Assembly: GCA_028289545.1 (NCBI GenBank)
Contig: JANQPG010000027.1
Location: 1-59,155 of the forward strand
Reading direction: 5' to 3'
Origin: Woeseiaceae bacterium
GTDB lineage: Bacteria > Pseudomonadota > Gammaproteobacteria > Steroidobacterales > Woeseiaceae
DNA: 59,155 bases
The notes beneath the pieces were generated by a model. It worked only from the letters and a program-made list of their open reading frames with translations. It ran no database searches and was not told where the DNA came from. The position numbers and the translations under genes were made by a program. Of this stretch, positions 9,147-17,251 are shown in pieces (the first letter of the stretch is position 1; every line of letters starts with the position of its first letter).

Positions 9147-9554
9147 CTACTTGGCTTTCCGCTTCACGTACAGGACGAGATTGTGGTCCACGATCTCGTA
9201 ACCAAACTGTTCCGCAATCTCGTGCTGCAGCCGCTCGATGTCGTCGTTGACGAACTCGATGACGTCGCCTGTCTCGACGCACACCATGTGATCGTGGTGC
9301 TCGCCGTCGTCAAATTCGAACACGGAGCTGCCGCCTTCGAAGTTGTGCCGCGTCACGAGCCCGGCATCTTCAAACTGCGTAAGCACGCGGTACACGGTCG
9401 CCAGCCCAATTTCCTCGCCGGAATCGAGCAGATCCTTGTAAATGTCTTCCGCACTCATATGCCGCTGCCGCGCGCCCTCGAGTATCTCGAGAATCTTTAG
9501 CCTCGGCAGCGTGATCTTGAGCCCGGCCTTGCGAAGTTCCTGGCGCTGTTCCAT
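9147..9554 (-). CDS. fur: Ferric uptake regulator Fur
   Basis: Iron-responsive repressor. The winged-helix domain covers about residues 10-80 (TVYRVLTQFEDAGLV) and the metal-binding motif HHDHMVC lies at 86-92. The second cysteine of the usual CxxC zinc site is missing (C92-V-E-T). This single-Cys form is known from Pseudomonas aeruginosa Fur. I chose the ATG at 9554 (MEQRQELRKAG, 135 residues), where Fur proteins normally begin. It is divergent from bamE, the typical arrangement. A second Fur-family gene (zur-like, 23797) lies in the same window and is clearly different. Confidence 0.95.
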   Translation of the reverse strand: MEQRQELRKAGLKITLPRLKILEILEGARQRHMSAEDIYKDLLDSGEEIGLATVYRVLTQFEDAGLVTRHNFEGGSSVFEFDDGEHHDHMVCVETGDVIEFVNDDIERLQHEIAEQFGYEIVDHNLVLYVKRKAK

Positions 9555-9785
9555 AAGACATTTCCGTAAAATCAGGACGGTAAGTGCTGTTCGCGGCGGC
9601 ATGGGGGCACCCGCCGCTACCGTCTTTGTGTGTCAACGGGTATTATGACGGACGATGCGGCCACGCACTACGTTAATTGAGCCGACTCATTCGGCGCTTG
9701 CCGTTCAAACCATCACAATTCGGACGCCCCGCGCATCGGACGGCAGCAACGACGGCGCCGACGCGACGGCAACACAGCGGTAACC

Positions 9786-10112
9786 ATGCAAAAGCTTCTC
9801 ATTGTCATCGCCTCGGCGATCATCTTGTCGTCCACGCAGGCCTGCGTATACCGCGCGAACATCTCGCAGGGGAACCTGGTCAAGGAAGAAGATCTGGAAC
9901 AGGTCGCAACCGGGATGACGCGCAGTCAGGTGCGCTTCCTGCTCGGCACGCCAATGGTGGACGACCCGTTCCATCGTGATCGCTGGGACTACGTTTATTA
10001 CTTGAAAATCGGCCGCCAGGACGCCGGCTTCAAGCGCTGGGTTACGATTCACTTCGACGACGGGCTGGTTAGCAGCATCGTTAAAGATCAGGAACTTGCA
10101 CCCGATATTTAA
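9786..10112 (+). CDS. bamE: Outer membrane assembly lipoprotein BamE
   Basis: Small lipoprotein of the BAM complex that inserts beta-barrel proteins into the outer membrane. A short signal peptide ends in the lipobox STQAC, with the lipidated Cys at residue 20. The BamE fold follows with GMTRSQVRFLLGTPMVDDPF and the WDYVYY strand. Its 108 residues are normal. It is divergent from fur and converges on ratB; the last four bases of the two reading frames overlap. Confidence 0.95.
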   Translation: MQKLLIVIASAIILSSTQACVYRANISQGNLVKEEDLEQVATGMTRSQVRFLLGTPMVDDPFHRDRWDYVYYLKIGRQDAGFKRWVTIHFDDGLVSSIVKDQELAPDI

Positions 10113-10438
10113 TCTTCATTCTGATCGTCGGCGCCGTCACGCATAGTCCGGCCGCTCATCGCCAGCTCTCGACGAATACGCTTGGGGTCCTCCGGCAGGG
10201 TCCGATAGATCTCCACACGGTCCCCGTTCGCAACAATCCGACTCCGCGCCACCACCCGGCCCCAGATCCCCACCGGCAAAGATTCCAACCCCGCATCCGG
10301 GAACTGTGCGGCCATACCGGACAGCGCAATAACCTCGGCTACCGTGCTGCCCTCCGGCACATCGATGGAGAGCAGCACCTGTCGCTCAGGAACGGCAAAG
10401 ACGACTTCCACGGACACGCTGGGGACGTCGCCACTCAT
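10109..10438 (-). CDS. ratB: RnfH/RatB family protein (UPF0125)
   Basis: Small ubiquitin-fold protein of the RnfH family, found next to ratA in many gammaproteobacteria; its exact role is unsettled. The beta-grasp pattern is visible, with VEVVFAVPERQVLLSIDVPEG at the start and GDRVEIYRTLPEDPK near the end. I chose the ATG at 10438 (109 residues) because it overlaps the ratA stop as ATGA. The stop overlaps that of bamE, which is transcribed towards it. Confidence 0.88.
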   Translation of the reverse strand: MSGDVPSVSVEVVFAVPERQVLLSIDVPEGSTVAEVIALSGMAAQFPDAGLESLPVGIWGRVVARSRIVANGDRVEIYRTLPEDPKRIRRELAMSGRTMRDGADDQNED

Positions 10439-10884
10439 TCGGTAGACGGAGGTGGGCCGTAGACGACGGCCGCGCGCTTCGTAAACGCCTCTACCAACGA
10501 ATTCAACGTGTCTTCGAAGAATGCCCCAAGCAGCGCATCCAGCATCCGACTTGAAAACTCGAAGCGCATATCGAGCTGGACACGGCAGCCGGCGTCGCCC
10601 AGCGCCGTGAACGTCCACTCGCCGTCGAGCGCACGGAATGGGCCGTCAGCCAGCCCAATGCGAATGTAGTCAGGCTGCGACTGCACGTTCCGGGTTCGAA
10701 AGGATTTGCTCATGCCGGCGCGCTGGATCTCGAGCGTGGCTTCAACCTCCGTAGGGCTGCGGCTATGCAGCACGGCGCTGCGGCACCACGGCAGGAATTC
10801 CGGATACCGCTCGACGTCGTCGACGAGCCGGAACATCTGCTCCGGCGTGTGCGGAACCAGCGCGCTGCGAGTCGCACGGCGCAT
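10435..10884 (-). CDS. ratA: START-like protein of the RatA/Coq10 family
   Basis: RatA-type protein with a SRPBCC/START fold. The family is related to mitochondrial Coq10 (ubiquinone binding), and the E. coli member was also reported to hinder ribosome subunit joining. Typical sequences are LVPHTPEQMFRLVDDVERY at the start and FEFSSRMLDALLGAFF near the end. Its 149 residues are normal. It overlaps ratB by four bases. Upstream on the same strand are the palindromic repeat copy 2 and a symporter gene, so it probably uses its own promoter or read-through. Confidence 0.9.
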   Translation of the reverse strand: MRRATRSALVPHTPEQMFRLVDDVERYPEFLPWCRSAVLHSRSPTEVEATLEIQRAGMSKSFRTRNVQSQPDYIRIGLADGPFRALDGEWTFTALGDAGCRVQLDMRFEFSSRMLDALLGAFFEDTLNSLVEAFTKRAAVVYGPPPSTE

Positions 10885-10895
10885 GGACGAAGCCT

Positions 10896-11056
10896 AGTGT
10901 CTTGTCCCGCAAACAGGTTGCTTAAGTCGCGCGCAGATTTTTGTGCCTGACAAGGCGCGCCGACGAGGCATATCGGGAATATGCCGAGGAGGCGCAACGC
11001 CGCCAGGCGCAAAAAGATGCCGCGAATTAGCCGACTTGTTTGCGGGACAAGACACT
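10896..11056 (+). repeat. Dispersed palindromic element, copy 2 (MITE/REP-like)
   Basis: A 161-base element whose ends are a perfect 18-base inverted repeat: AGTGTCTTGTCCCGCAAA at 10896-10913 and its exact complement at 11039-11056. It lies in the opposite orientation to copy 1 (5110-5269). It fills the gap between ratA and the symporter gene and stops one base short of the symporter stop codon. It carries no protein-coding capacity. Its strong symmetry suggests a stable RNA or DNA hairpin and spread by a transposase supplied from elsewhere. Confidence 0.88.
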
Positions 11057-11057
11057 G

Positions 11058-12449
11058 TTAACCGAGGTCGGGCAGCAGACCGACGGCCTTCAGCAGCACG
11101 AACAGTATGCCGATCGGCGCTGCGAAACGAATGAGCACGCGCCATAGCTTGTAGACCGTACCCGCGCCGCCAAGCTCGTCCGCCGACGAATTGCGGCACA
11201 TCACCCAGCCGGCGAAGATGGCGATGATCAGGCCGCCCAGCGGCAGCATGACGTTGGAGGTCAGGAAATCGACGTTGTCGAAGATGGTTCCGGCCAGGAA
11301 CTGGGTATCCGCCAGCACGTTGAACGACAGCACGCTGCCGATGCCCAGCAACCAGATCAAGCCGCCTATGATGACCGCTGCCTGGCTGCGGGAGCGGTTG
11401 TGGTGCTCTACGAGCCAGGCAACGGCGGGCTCCATGAGGCCCAGCGCCGAGGTCCAGGCAGCGAATGAGAGCAGCACGAAAAACAGCGTCGAAAAGAACG
11501 CGCCGGCGGGCATTTGCCCGAGCGCGAGCGGCAGGGTCTGAAACACCAACCCCGGCCCCTCGGCTGGATCCAGGCCGTTCGCGAACACCAGCGGAAAGAT
11601 CACGAGCCCGGCAAGAATGGCAATAGAGGTATCGGCGGTCACGACGGCGCCCGAAGCGCCCGTGATCGAGGTCTCTTCGGGAAGGTACGCGCCATAGGCC
11701 ATGATGGCGCCCATGCCGATCGACAGCGTGAAGAAAGCCTGCCCCATTGCGGCCAGCACACTGTTCCAGGTGAGCTTGCTGAAGTCCGGTGTGAACATGA
11801 AGCCCAGACCTTCGGCAAAGGATCCCGAAACAATGGAATATCCGAGCAGCACCACCATGAGCGAGAGCAACGCCGGAACCATGAACCGGACCGCCTGTTC
11901 GAGTCCGCGCTCGACACCGCGTGCGACCACGTAGACCGTCAGCGCCATGAATAGCGTGTGGCAGATCATGACCGCCTGCCAGCTGCCCACAAAACCGCCG
12001 AAGACGGCGCCGACGGTCTCGGCATCGGCTCCCTGGAAGACGCCGGTGGCGCTCTTGACGATGTAGAAGAGCGTCCAGCCCGCAATGACGCTGTAGTACG
12101 ACAGGATCAGGATGCCGGCTACCACGCCGAGCACACCCAGTAGTTTCCACTTGGACGAGCCGCCCTCTTCCTTGCCGAGCAGAGCCATGGTCGCCACGGG
12201 GTTTCGCCGGCCGCGCCGGCCGAGGAGGATTTCGGCCATCATGACCGGCAGACCGATAAGCAGGACACAGGCGAGGTAGACGAGGACAAACGCGCCGCCA
12301 CCGTTTTCGCCCGCCACGTAGGGAAACTTCCAGACATTGCCAAGCCCAACGGCCGAGCCCGTTACGGCCAGGATGAAGGCCATTTTGGACGACCAGTGGC
12401 CGTGCAGTGAAGTCCGTTTCCCGGACTCTGATCCCTGGGTGCTTATCAT
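11058..12449 (-). CDS. Sodium-dependent transporter, NSS/SNF family
   Basis: Inner-membrane Na+-coupled symporter with the LeuT fold and about eleven to twelve membrane helices. The first helix carries the sodium and substrate site sequence GSAVGLGNVWKFPY, followed by ENGGGAF, both diagnostic for the NSS family. The substrate is probably an amino acid or related compound and cannot be told from sequence. I chose the ATG at 12449 (463 residues), which gives the usual short cytoplasmic tail. It is inserted between ratA and smpB, which are often direct divergent neighbours. Confidence 0.9.
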   Translation of the reverse strand: MISTQGSESGKRTSLHGHWSSKMAFILAVTGSAVGLGNVWKFPYVAGENGGGAFVLVYLACVLLIGLPVMMAEILLGRRGRRNPVATMALLGKEEGGSSKWKLLGVLGVVAGILILSYYSVIAGWTLFYIVKSATGVFQGADAETVGAVFGGFVGSWQAVMICHTLFMALTVYVVARGVERGLEQAVRFMVPALLSLMVVLLGYSIVSGSFAEGLGFMFTPDFSKLTWNSVLAAMGQAFFTLSIGMGAIMAYGAYLPEETSITGASGAVVTADTSIAILAGLVIFPLVFANGLDPAEGPGLVFQTLPLALGQMPAGAFFSTLFFVLLSFAAWTSALGLMEPAVAWLVEHHNRSRSQAAVIIGGLIWLLGIGSVLSFNVLADTQFLAGTIFDNVDFLTSNVMLPLGGLIIAIFAGWVMCRNSSADELGGAGTVYKLWRVLIRFAAPIGILFVLLKAVGLLPDLG

Positions 12450-12545
12450 GCTGATCTCGATGCGGGCCTTGAGAAAGCGGCGATTCTTATACAAACGCGC
12501 GCACCTGACAACTCGGCAATTTGTCTCCGCCAGCGCCAAATCTGA

Positions 12546-12573
12546 TTTCACATCAGGCAATTACACGTATAAT
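12546..12573 (+). promoter_or_regulatory. Putative sigma-70 promoter of smpB
   Basis: A perfect -10 TATAAT (12568-12573) lies 16 bases after a weak -35 TTTCAC (12546-12551). Transcription would start near 12580, giving a leader of about 30 bases before the smpB ATG at 12611. Confidence 0.6.
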
Positions 12574-12610
12574 CGCGCACCTTTTTCTCGATAGCGACGC
12601 ACCCGCCAAG

Positions 12611-13099
12611 ATGGCCAGGAAACCGACCGGCAAATCCAGCAAAGCCTCCGGCAGCTCCCTGATAGCCGCCAACCGGCGTGCTCGACACGACTTTTTTATC
12701 GAAGACACGATCGAAGCCGGTCTGGTTCTCGAAGGTTGGGAGGTCAAGAGCCTGCGCGCGGGAAAAGCCCAGCTGACAGAGAGTTACGTGCAAATCCACA
12801 AGGGCGAGGCGTACCTGATGGGAGCGCACTTCTCACCGCTCTTGAGCGCGTCGTCTCACGTCAAGGCAAACCCGACGAGAAACCGCAAACTGCTGTTACA
12901 TCGGGGCGAGCTCGACCGGCTCGTCGGCAGCGTCGAACGCAAGGGTTATACGCTGGTCCCTCTCGACCTGCACTGGAACCGCGGGCGGGCCAAACTGAGT
13001 GTTGGGCTCGCCAAAGGCAAGAAGCAACACGATAAACGCGCGACGAGCAAAGAGCGCGACTGGCAGCGGCAAAAGGCCAGGATACTTAAAAATACATAA
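12611..13099 (+). CDS. smpB: SsrA-binding protein SmpB
   Basis: Partner of tmRNA in trans-translation, rescuing stalled ribosomes. Conserved blocks include [34 protein letters not shown] and the basic C-terminal tail [18 protein letters not shown] that enters the mRNA channel. The length of 162 residues and the ATG at 12611 are typical. The ssrA gene follows 112 bases downstream on the same strand, so both parts of the rescue system are side by side. Confidence 0.97.
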   Translation: MARKPTGKSSKASGSSLIAANRRARHDFFIEDTIEAGLVLEGWEVKSLRAGKAQLTESYVQIHKGEAYLMGAHFSPLLSASSHVKANPTRNRKLLLHRGELDRLVGSVERKGYTLVPLDLHWNRGRAKLSVGLAKGKKQHDKRATSKERDWQRQKARILKNT

Positions 13100-13171
13100 A
13101 AACAATAAATTAGAGCAGGTACTTTAATCGAATTCTCACTTAAGATTGCGTGAAAAAGGTGACCGCCGCCA

Positions 13172-13199
13172 TTGTATTGGCCAATTCCGGCACTACACT
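13172..13199 (+). promoter_or_regulatory. Putative promoter of ssrA
   Basis: TTGTAT (13172-13177), a 16-base spacer and TACACT (13194-13199) lie immediately before the mature tmRNA 5' end at 13212. Only a few bases would need removal by RNase P. The match is moderate. Confidence 0.5.
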
Positions 13200-13211
13200 T
13201 GAATCTTACTC

Positions 13212-13574
13212 GGGGGTGACATGGCTTCGACGTGGGTCGCGAAACTCCGGGTGCATGCCGAGGCGCAGATTACCTCGTAAAACCCGCTGCAAAACTTATA
13301 GTTGCCAACGAAGACAACTACGCACTAGCTGCTTAAAAACCAGTCTTAGTGTCCTCCGACCGGCACGTGCCTGTGCGTCCGGATTCCGGAGGTCGATTTC
13401 ACAGGACCGCAGTTGCGGCGTGTTCAGGGTCGTGGCTGTTAAATCTTTACTGAACTGGCTGTGAGTTTTCCCTGCCCGTCGGGTAGCTCGCAGTAAGACT
13501 AAAGACGGTATAAGCATGTAGACCTCGGGGCGGAGGGCTTGCGGACGCGAGTTCGATTCTCGCCACCTCCACCA
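13212..13574 (+). ncRNA. ssrA: tmRNA (transfer-messenger RNA)
   Basis: The 5' end GGGGGTGACATGG pairs over seven bases (one G-U) with the 3' end before the encoded ACCA (13571-13574), making the tRNA-like acceptor stem. The T-arm sequence GTTCGATTC is present near the 3' end. The internal reading frame encodes the tag ANEDNYALAA followed by TAA (about 13305-13338). The mature length of 363 bases is normal. A strong terminator follows at once. Open reading frames antisense to its 3' half are artefacts. Confidence 0.97.
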
Positions 13575-13585
13575 ACAGTGAAAAT

Positions 13586-13612
13586 GGGCCGCCTTTTGGC
13601 GGCCCTTTTTTT
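13586..13612 (+). terminator. Rho-independent terminator of ssrA
   Basis: The stem GGGCCGCC (13586-13593) pairs perfectly with GGCGGCCC (13598-13605) around a TTTT loop and is followed by seven T residues. It lies 12 bases after the tmRNA 3' end. Confidence 0.95.
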
Positions 13613-13814
13613 GGGAGGAGTATCCGCCTTCCGCGGCCCGCTCCACCTCGCCCGCAGCGCCAGCTTGCCCACCCCCGTTCGCAAACGATCAGGTCCAACA
13701 AGCGGCTCTCCATGACCGCCGTTCGCTAACCGACATTCCCCCTACTCCCGCAATAAACAGAAATCCGGACGACAGAGTTCGTCCCGGTAACGTCAACGCC
13801 CCGTGATGAGAAAA

Positions 13815-13834
13815 TGATATGTTATAACGTTAAG
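13815..13834 (+). promoter_or_regulatory. Putative Zur operator upstream of the siderophore-type receptor operon
   Basis: The core ATGTTATAACGT (13819-13830) is centred on GTTATAAC and lies 75 bases before the receptor ATG. Two other sites with the same core precede the two other metal operons of the island (21931-21944 and 28067-28080). TATAAC inside the site could serve as a -10 element, but a clear -35 is not visible. The assignment to Zur rests on similarity to known palindromic AT-rich Zur boxes and on the zur-like gene in the island. Confidence 0.65.
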
Positions 13835-13904
13835 CTGATATCACCATCCGGCATGCGACTGCCGCAGCCTTCTCGCACACGGCTCTACCAATCCAGGATT
13901 AGCC

Positions 13905-16022
13905 ATGACAAAAAAAAAATCGGGGTATCTCTCTCAAGCAGCTGTTGCAACGTCGCTGCTTTTTCTTTTCGCTCATATAGCAACCGCGCAGACGAACGAT
14001 GGAGGCACCGTCGATGAGATTGTAGTGACGGGCGAACGCCTGCAATCGGGCTACGTCGCGGAGCAGGCAGAAGTTGGTCTCGGCTTCGCCGGCGATACCG
14101 CACGAGTCCCGCAAAGCATCCAGGTCGTAACGCGCCGACTTCTCGAAGACATCAAGCCAACTACGCTATCGGATATCGTCAGTATTGCCGGTGGGACGAG
14201 CAGCACCCGCAACGGTATCGAACCGTTCAGCTCGTTCAAACTGCGCGGCTTCACGGTAAGTCAGACGTTCGTCGACGGGATTCGCAACACGAACTCGTTA
14301 AACATACAGACAGAAGGCCTTGCCAGCTTCGAGCAGGTCGAAGTGCTCCGCGGACCTGGGGGCGCGCTCTATGGGGTCAGCTCACCGGGTGGCGTAATCA
14401 ACATCGTCTCCAAGAAACCCCTGACGACACCGCGGATCGAAGCCTCGCTCGGGCTTGGAAACTTCGACCATCGGGAGGCCATGATCGACCTGACCGGCCC
14501 ACTCTCGGCGGACGGCAGCCTGCGCGCGCGCGTCGTCGGCGCCTACGAAGACCGCGACAGCTTCGTCGATTTTGTTGCCGTGGAACGCCTCCAGATCAGT
14601 CCGAGCATCGAGTGGGAACCCTCGTCGGGCCTCGTGTTGCGCTATCAGGCCGACTACCGCGAACGCGACGGCTTGCGCTACATCTCCTTGCCTGTGCAAG
14701 GCACGCTGACCAACCGCGACACGCTCGCTCTGCCGAACTCTCTGTTCACGGGTGAACCGGGGCAAGGCAACACAGTCTCGGAAGCCGTCGTACAGACCTT
14801 AGTGGTCGAACGCGATGCCGATGGCCCCAAGCTGGATCGCTTCTACGTCCGCTACACGGACTCGGAGTACGATCAGCCGTCCGTGGCCGCTGCCGACCTG
14901 CAGGATGACGGCCGGACGCTGAACCGGCGATTCAACCGCTTCGTCGAAGAGCAGGAAGAGATCATCGTCGGGGCACAGTTCGTCCGCGAGATCGGCTTCG
15001 GTAGTCTGATGCCGGTTGTCTCGGCGGGCTTCGACTACGCGGAATGGACCTACGATTCCGACTTCTTCCGCGGGGCGGTCGCGCCTCTGGATCTGCTCGA
15101 TCCGGTCTACGGCGCAACGGTTGACGGCATCTTCCTGCTCGCAAGCTCTCAAGACCGTTTCGAGCAGCTCGGCGGCTACCTGCAAACCGTGATCGACCTG
15201 AACGACGACGTTACGGTGCTGGTCGGCGCACGCATCGACCGGCTGGAGAACAGGACGGAGAGCCGTCGCGCCGAAACGAGCGGATCGTCCACGGACACAG
15301 AGGTATCCCCCCGCTTCGGCCTGTCATGGGAAGCGGCCCCCGGCATTGTCCCGTACATCTCCTACGGCGAAAACATCGAGGCCAATCCGAACTTCGGGTT
15401 CGTGCGGTCGCCGGACGGCGCGCCTTTCGGCCCGCAGACGGGTCGCCAGTGGGAACTTGGCGTCAAGCTCAATTCGATCGCGGGCCTGACGTCCACGCTC
15501 GCCGTCTTCGACGTCGAACGATCGAACGTTCTGACCCCCGATCCGGCCGATCCGTTCTTCCGTGTACCCACGGGGGAACAACGCTCGCGCGGGATCGAAC
15601 TGATCAATACCTGGCAGCCGACCGACAACTTCACGCTGCTCGCGAACTACGCCTATACCGACGCGGAAGTGAGCGAAGACAACGTCATTGCAAGCGGGAC
15701 ACCGCTCGACAACGTACCCAAGCACTCAGGGCGGCTCTGGGGGCGCTACGCCTGGCAACTCGGCGGTGACTGGATCGGCGGGCTCACGGGAGGCTTGACC
15801 TACAACTCCTCGGCTTTTATTGGCATCGGCAACGATCTGGAGATACCCAGCTACGACGTCTTCGAGTTCGGGGCTTTCTTACGCCGTGGCCCGTTCGTCA
15901 TCGACGTCAAAGTGGACAATCTGACCGACGAGGACTACTTCCTCCGTGGTGCGTTCGGCGGTAACGGCGTAGTTCCGGGCGACGAGCGCCGTATTCTGGT
16001 GACCTTCGCGCGGCGTCCCTGA
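13905..16022 (+). CDS. TonB-dependent siderophore-type receptor
   Basis: Outer-membrane gated channel for a metal chelate. A signal peptide (about residues 1-28) is followed by the TonB box DEIVVTG and the plug domain with RVPQSIQVVTRRLL, FKLRGFTV and the conserved VEVLRGPGGALYGVSSPGGVIN. The 22-strand barrel ends at the C-terminal Phe region ILVTFARRP. Its 705 residues match siderophore receptors (TIGR01783 type). The stop overlaps the ATG of the binding protein as TGATG, opening a four-gene import operon. The upstream box suggests control by zinc rather than iron. The ligand is unknown; it may be a zinc- or iron-loaded metallophore. Confidence 0.9.
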   Translation: MTKKKSGYLSQAAVATSLLFLFAHIATAQTNDGGTVDEIVVTGERLQSGYVAEQAEVGLGFAGDTARVPQSIQVVTRRLLEDIKPTTLSDIVSIAGGTSSTRNGIEPFSSFKLRGFTVSQTFVDGIRNTNSLNIQTEGLASFEQVEVLRGPGGALYGVSSPGGVINIVSKKPLTTPRIEASLGLGNFDHREAMIDLTGPLSADGSLRARVVGAYEDRDSFVDFVAVERLQISPSIEWEPSSGLVLRYQADYRERDGLRYISLPVQGTLTNRDTLALPNSLFTGEPGQGNTVSEAVVQTLVVERDADGPKLDRFYVRYTDSEYDQPSVAAADLQDDGRTLNRRFNRFVEEQEEIIVGAQFVREIGFGSLMPVVSAGFDYAEWTYDSDFFRGAVAPLDLLDPVYGATVDGIFLLASSQDRFEQLGGYLQTVIDLNDDVTVLVGARIDRLENRTESRRAETSGSSTDTEVSPRFGLSWEAAPGIVPYISYGENIEANPNFGFVRSPDGAPFGPQTGRQWELGVKLNSIAGLTSTLAVFDVERSNVLTPDPADPFFRVPTGEQRSRGIELINTWQPTDNFTLLANYAYTDAEVSEDNVIASGTPLDNVPKHSGRLWGRYAWQLGGDWIGGLTGGLTYNSSAFIGIGNDLEIPSYDVFEFGAFLRRGPFVIDVKVDNLTDEDYFLRGAFGGNGVVPGDERRILVTFARRP

Positions 16023-17251
16023 TGTCTCGGCGCGCGTTGCCATCGCTGTTGCTCACAATCTGGCTGGGTATCGCGTCGGCGACACCCGCTCTCGCATCGC
16101 AGGCAGCAGCCGATCGCGACGACTGCATACTCGACTTTCGCAAAGGGACCGATTACTTTCCCGCCAAGGCGGAAATCGAGTACGCCCGCGGGCTTAAAGT
16201 CAGTTACCACGGCCACTACAAGATCCTGACGGTCACTCGCCCCGACGGCGGCGGTACGCGCGACACCGTAGTGCTGGTGCACTGCGGCGCTCCCGCTCCT
16301 CAGCTGGAGGGCGAGCTTGCGTCTGCGCCCGTTATCACCGTGCCGGTCCTTACGTTAGGCGCCAACGAAGATCTTTCGCTGAACCGTACGCGGGTGCTTG
16401 GCTTCGTCGACCGGGTGGTTGCCGTCGGCGGCGACGGCCTCTACTCAACCGAGCTCCGCGAACGCTGGGAAACCGGAGCCGCCATAGCGATTGGGGAATC
16501 CTTCCACGGCCAACCCAACTACGAAAAGCTGCTGAGTTCCGCGCCCGATGTGGTACTCCTGTCTACGGCGTCACTCGACCGCGCGGAGTCGATCAGCCGC
16601 GCTCGCGCCCTCGGCCTGCCGGCCGTGCCCACGATGTCTTGGATCGAGCCATCCGTACTCGGACAAGCCGAGTGGATCTACCAGGTGGCGGTATTCTTCA
16701 ACGCCGAAGCAAAAGCCAATGAAGTATTGGGCACAATCAAGAAGCGGTATCGGGACCTGTCTGCCCTCGCTCAAGCACGTCCGGAACGGCCGACGGTCGT
16801 CTGGCTCGACTCGGCAGAGCAGCGCGATCAGTGGCGAGTACCTGAGAATAGCTGGATCGTCGAGCTGATTGACGACGCAGGCGGCCGGACGCCATGGGCA
16901 AATCCCAACGGCGCACCCTCGCGCATCGTCACAACCGAACAAGTCATCTCGGCCGGCGTCGGCGCCGCAGCTTTCGTCACAACGACAGCTGCGCTGAACC
17001 AGCGAGGATCGGCGGGTGCTCTCGAATCCGTCGGCGCGATCCGCGAGGGGCGCCTGTACGACGTACACCGAAGATCGCGGCCGGTGCACAATGCGTATGA
17101 CTGGTACGAGAGCGCGGTCGTCGAGGTCGACCGGGTGCTGGAGGATTTTGTCGCCTTGCTGCACCCGGAACTGCTGCCCGACCATACGTTTCGACATCTG
17201 CGCCCCGCCCGCGAAACCATTAGCGGCGCGCGGCAGCCGAACGACCCGTGA
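16022..17251 (+). CDS. ABC transporter periplasmic substrate-binding protein (FecB/BtuF class)
   Basis: Periplasmic binding protein of the class III metal-chelate family. A signal peptide (about residues 1-26, ending ALASQ) is followed by a short unusual N-terminal segment and the two-lobed fold, with VVAVGGDGLYS, the inter-lobe sequence YEKLLSSAPDVVLL and the long linker helix. Its 409 residues exceed the family's common 300-380. It overlaps the receptor stop by one base and its own stop overlaps the permease GTG, so all four import genes are coupled. Confidence 0.88.
   Translation: MSRRALPSLLLTIWLGIASATPALASQAAADRDDCILDFRKGTDYFPAKAEIEYARGLKVSYHGHYKILTVTRPDGGGTRDTVVLVHCGAPAPQLEGELASAPVITVPVLTLGANEDLSLNRTRVLGFVDRVVAVGGDGLYSTELRERWETGAAIAIGESFHGQPNYEKLLSSAPDVVLLSTASLDRAESISRARALGLPAVPTMSWIEPSVLGQAEWIYQVAVFFNAEAKANEVLGTIKKRYRDLSALAQARPERPTVVWLDSAEQRDQWRVPENSWIVELIDDAGGRTPWANPNGAPSRIVTTEQVISAGVGAAAFVTTTAALNQRGSAGALESVGAIREGRLYDVHRRSRPVHNAYDWYESAVVEVDRVLEDFVALLHPELLPDHTFRHLRPARETISGARQPNDP

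Noticed and set aside
10894..12150. Minus-strand frame overlapping the symporter and the palindromic element
   Set aside because: It is out of frame with the clear NSS transporter, Arg/His-rich, and reads through the repeat.
13296..13646. Minus-strand frame over the tmRNA 3' end
   Set aside because: Antisense to ssrA; the T-arm region commonly gives such spurious frames.
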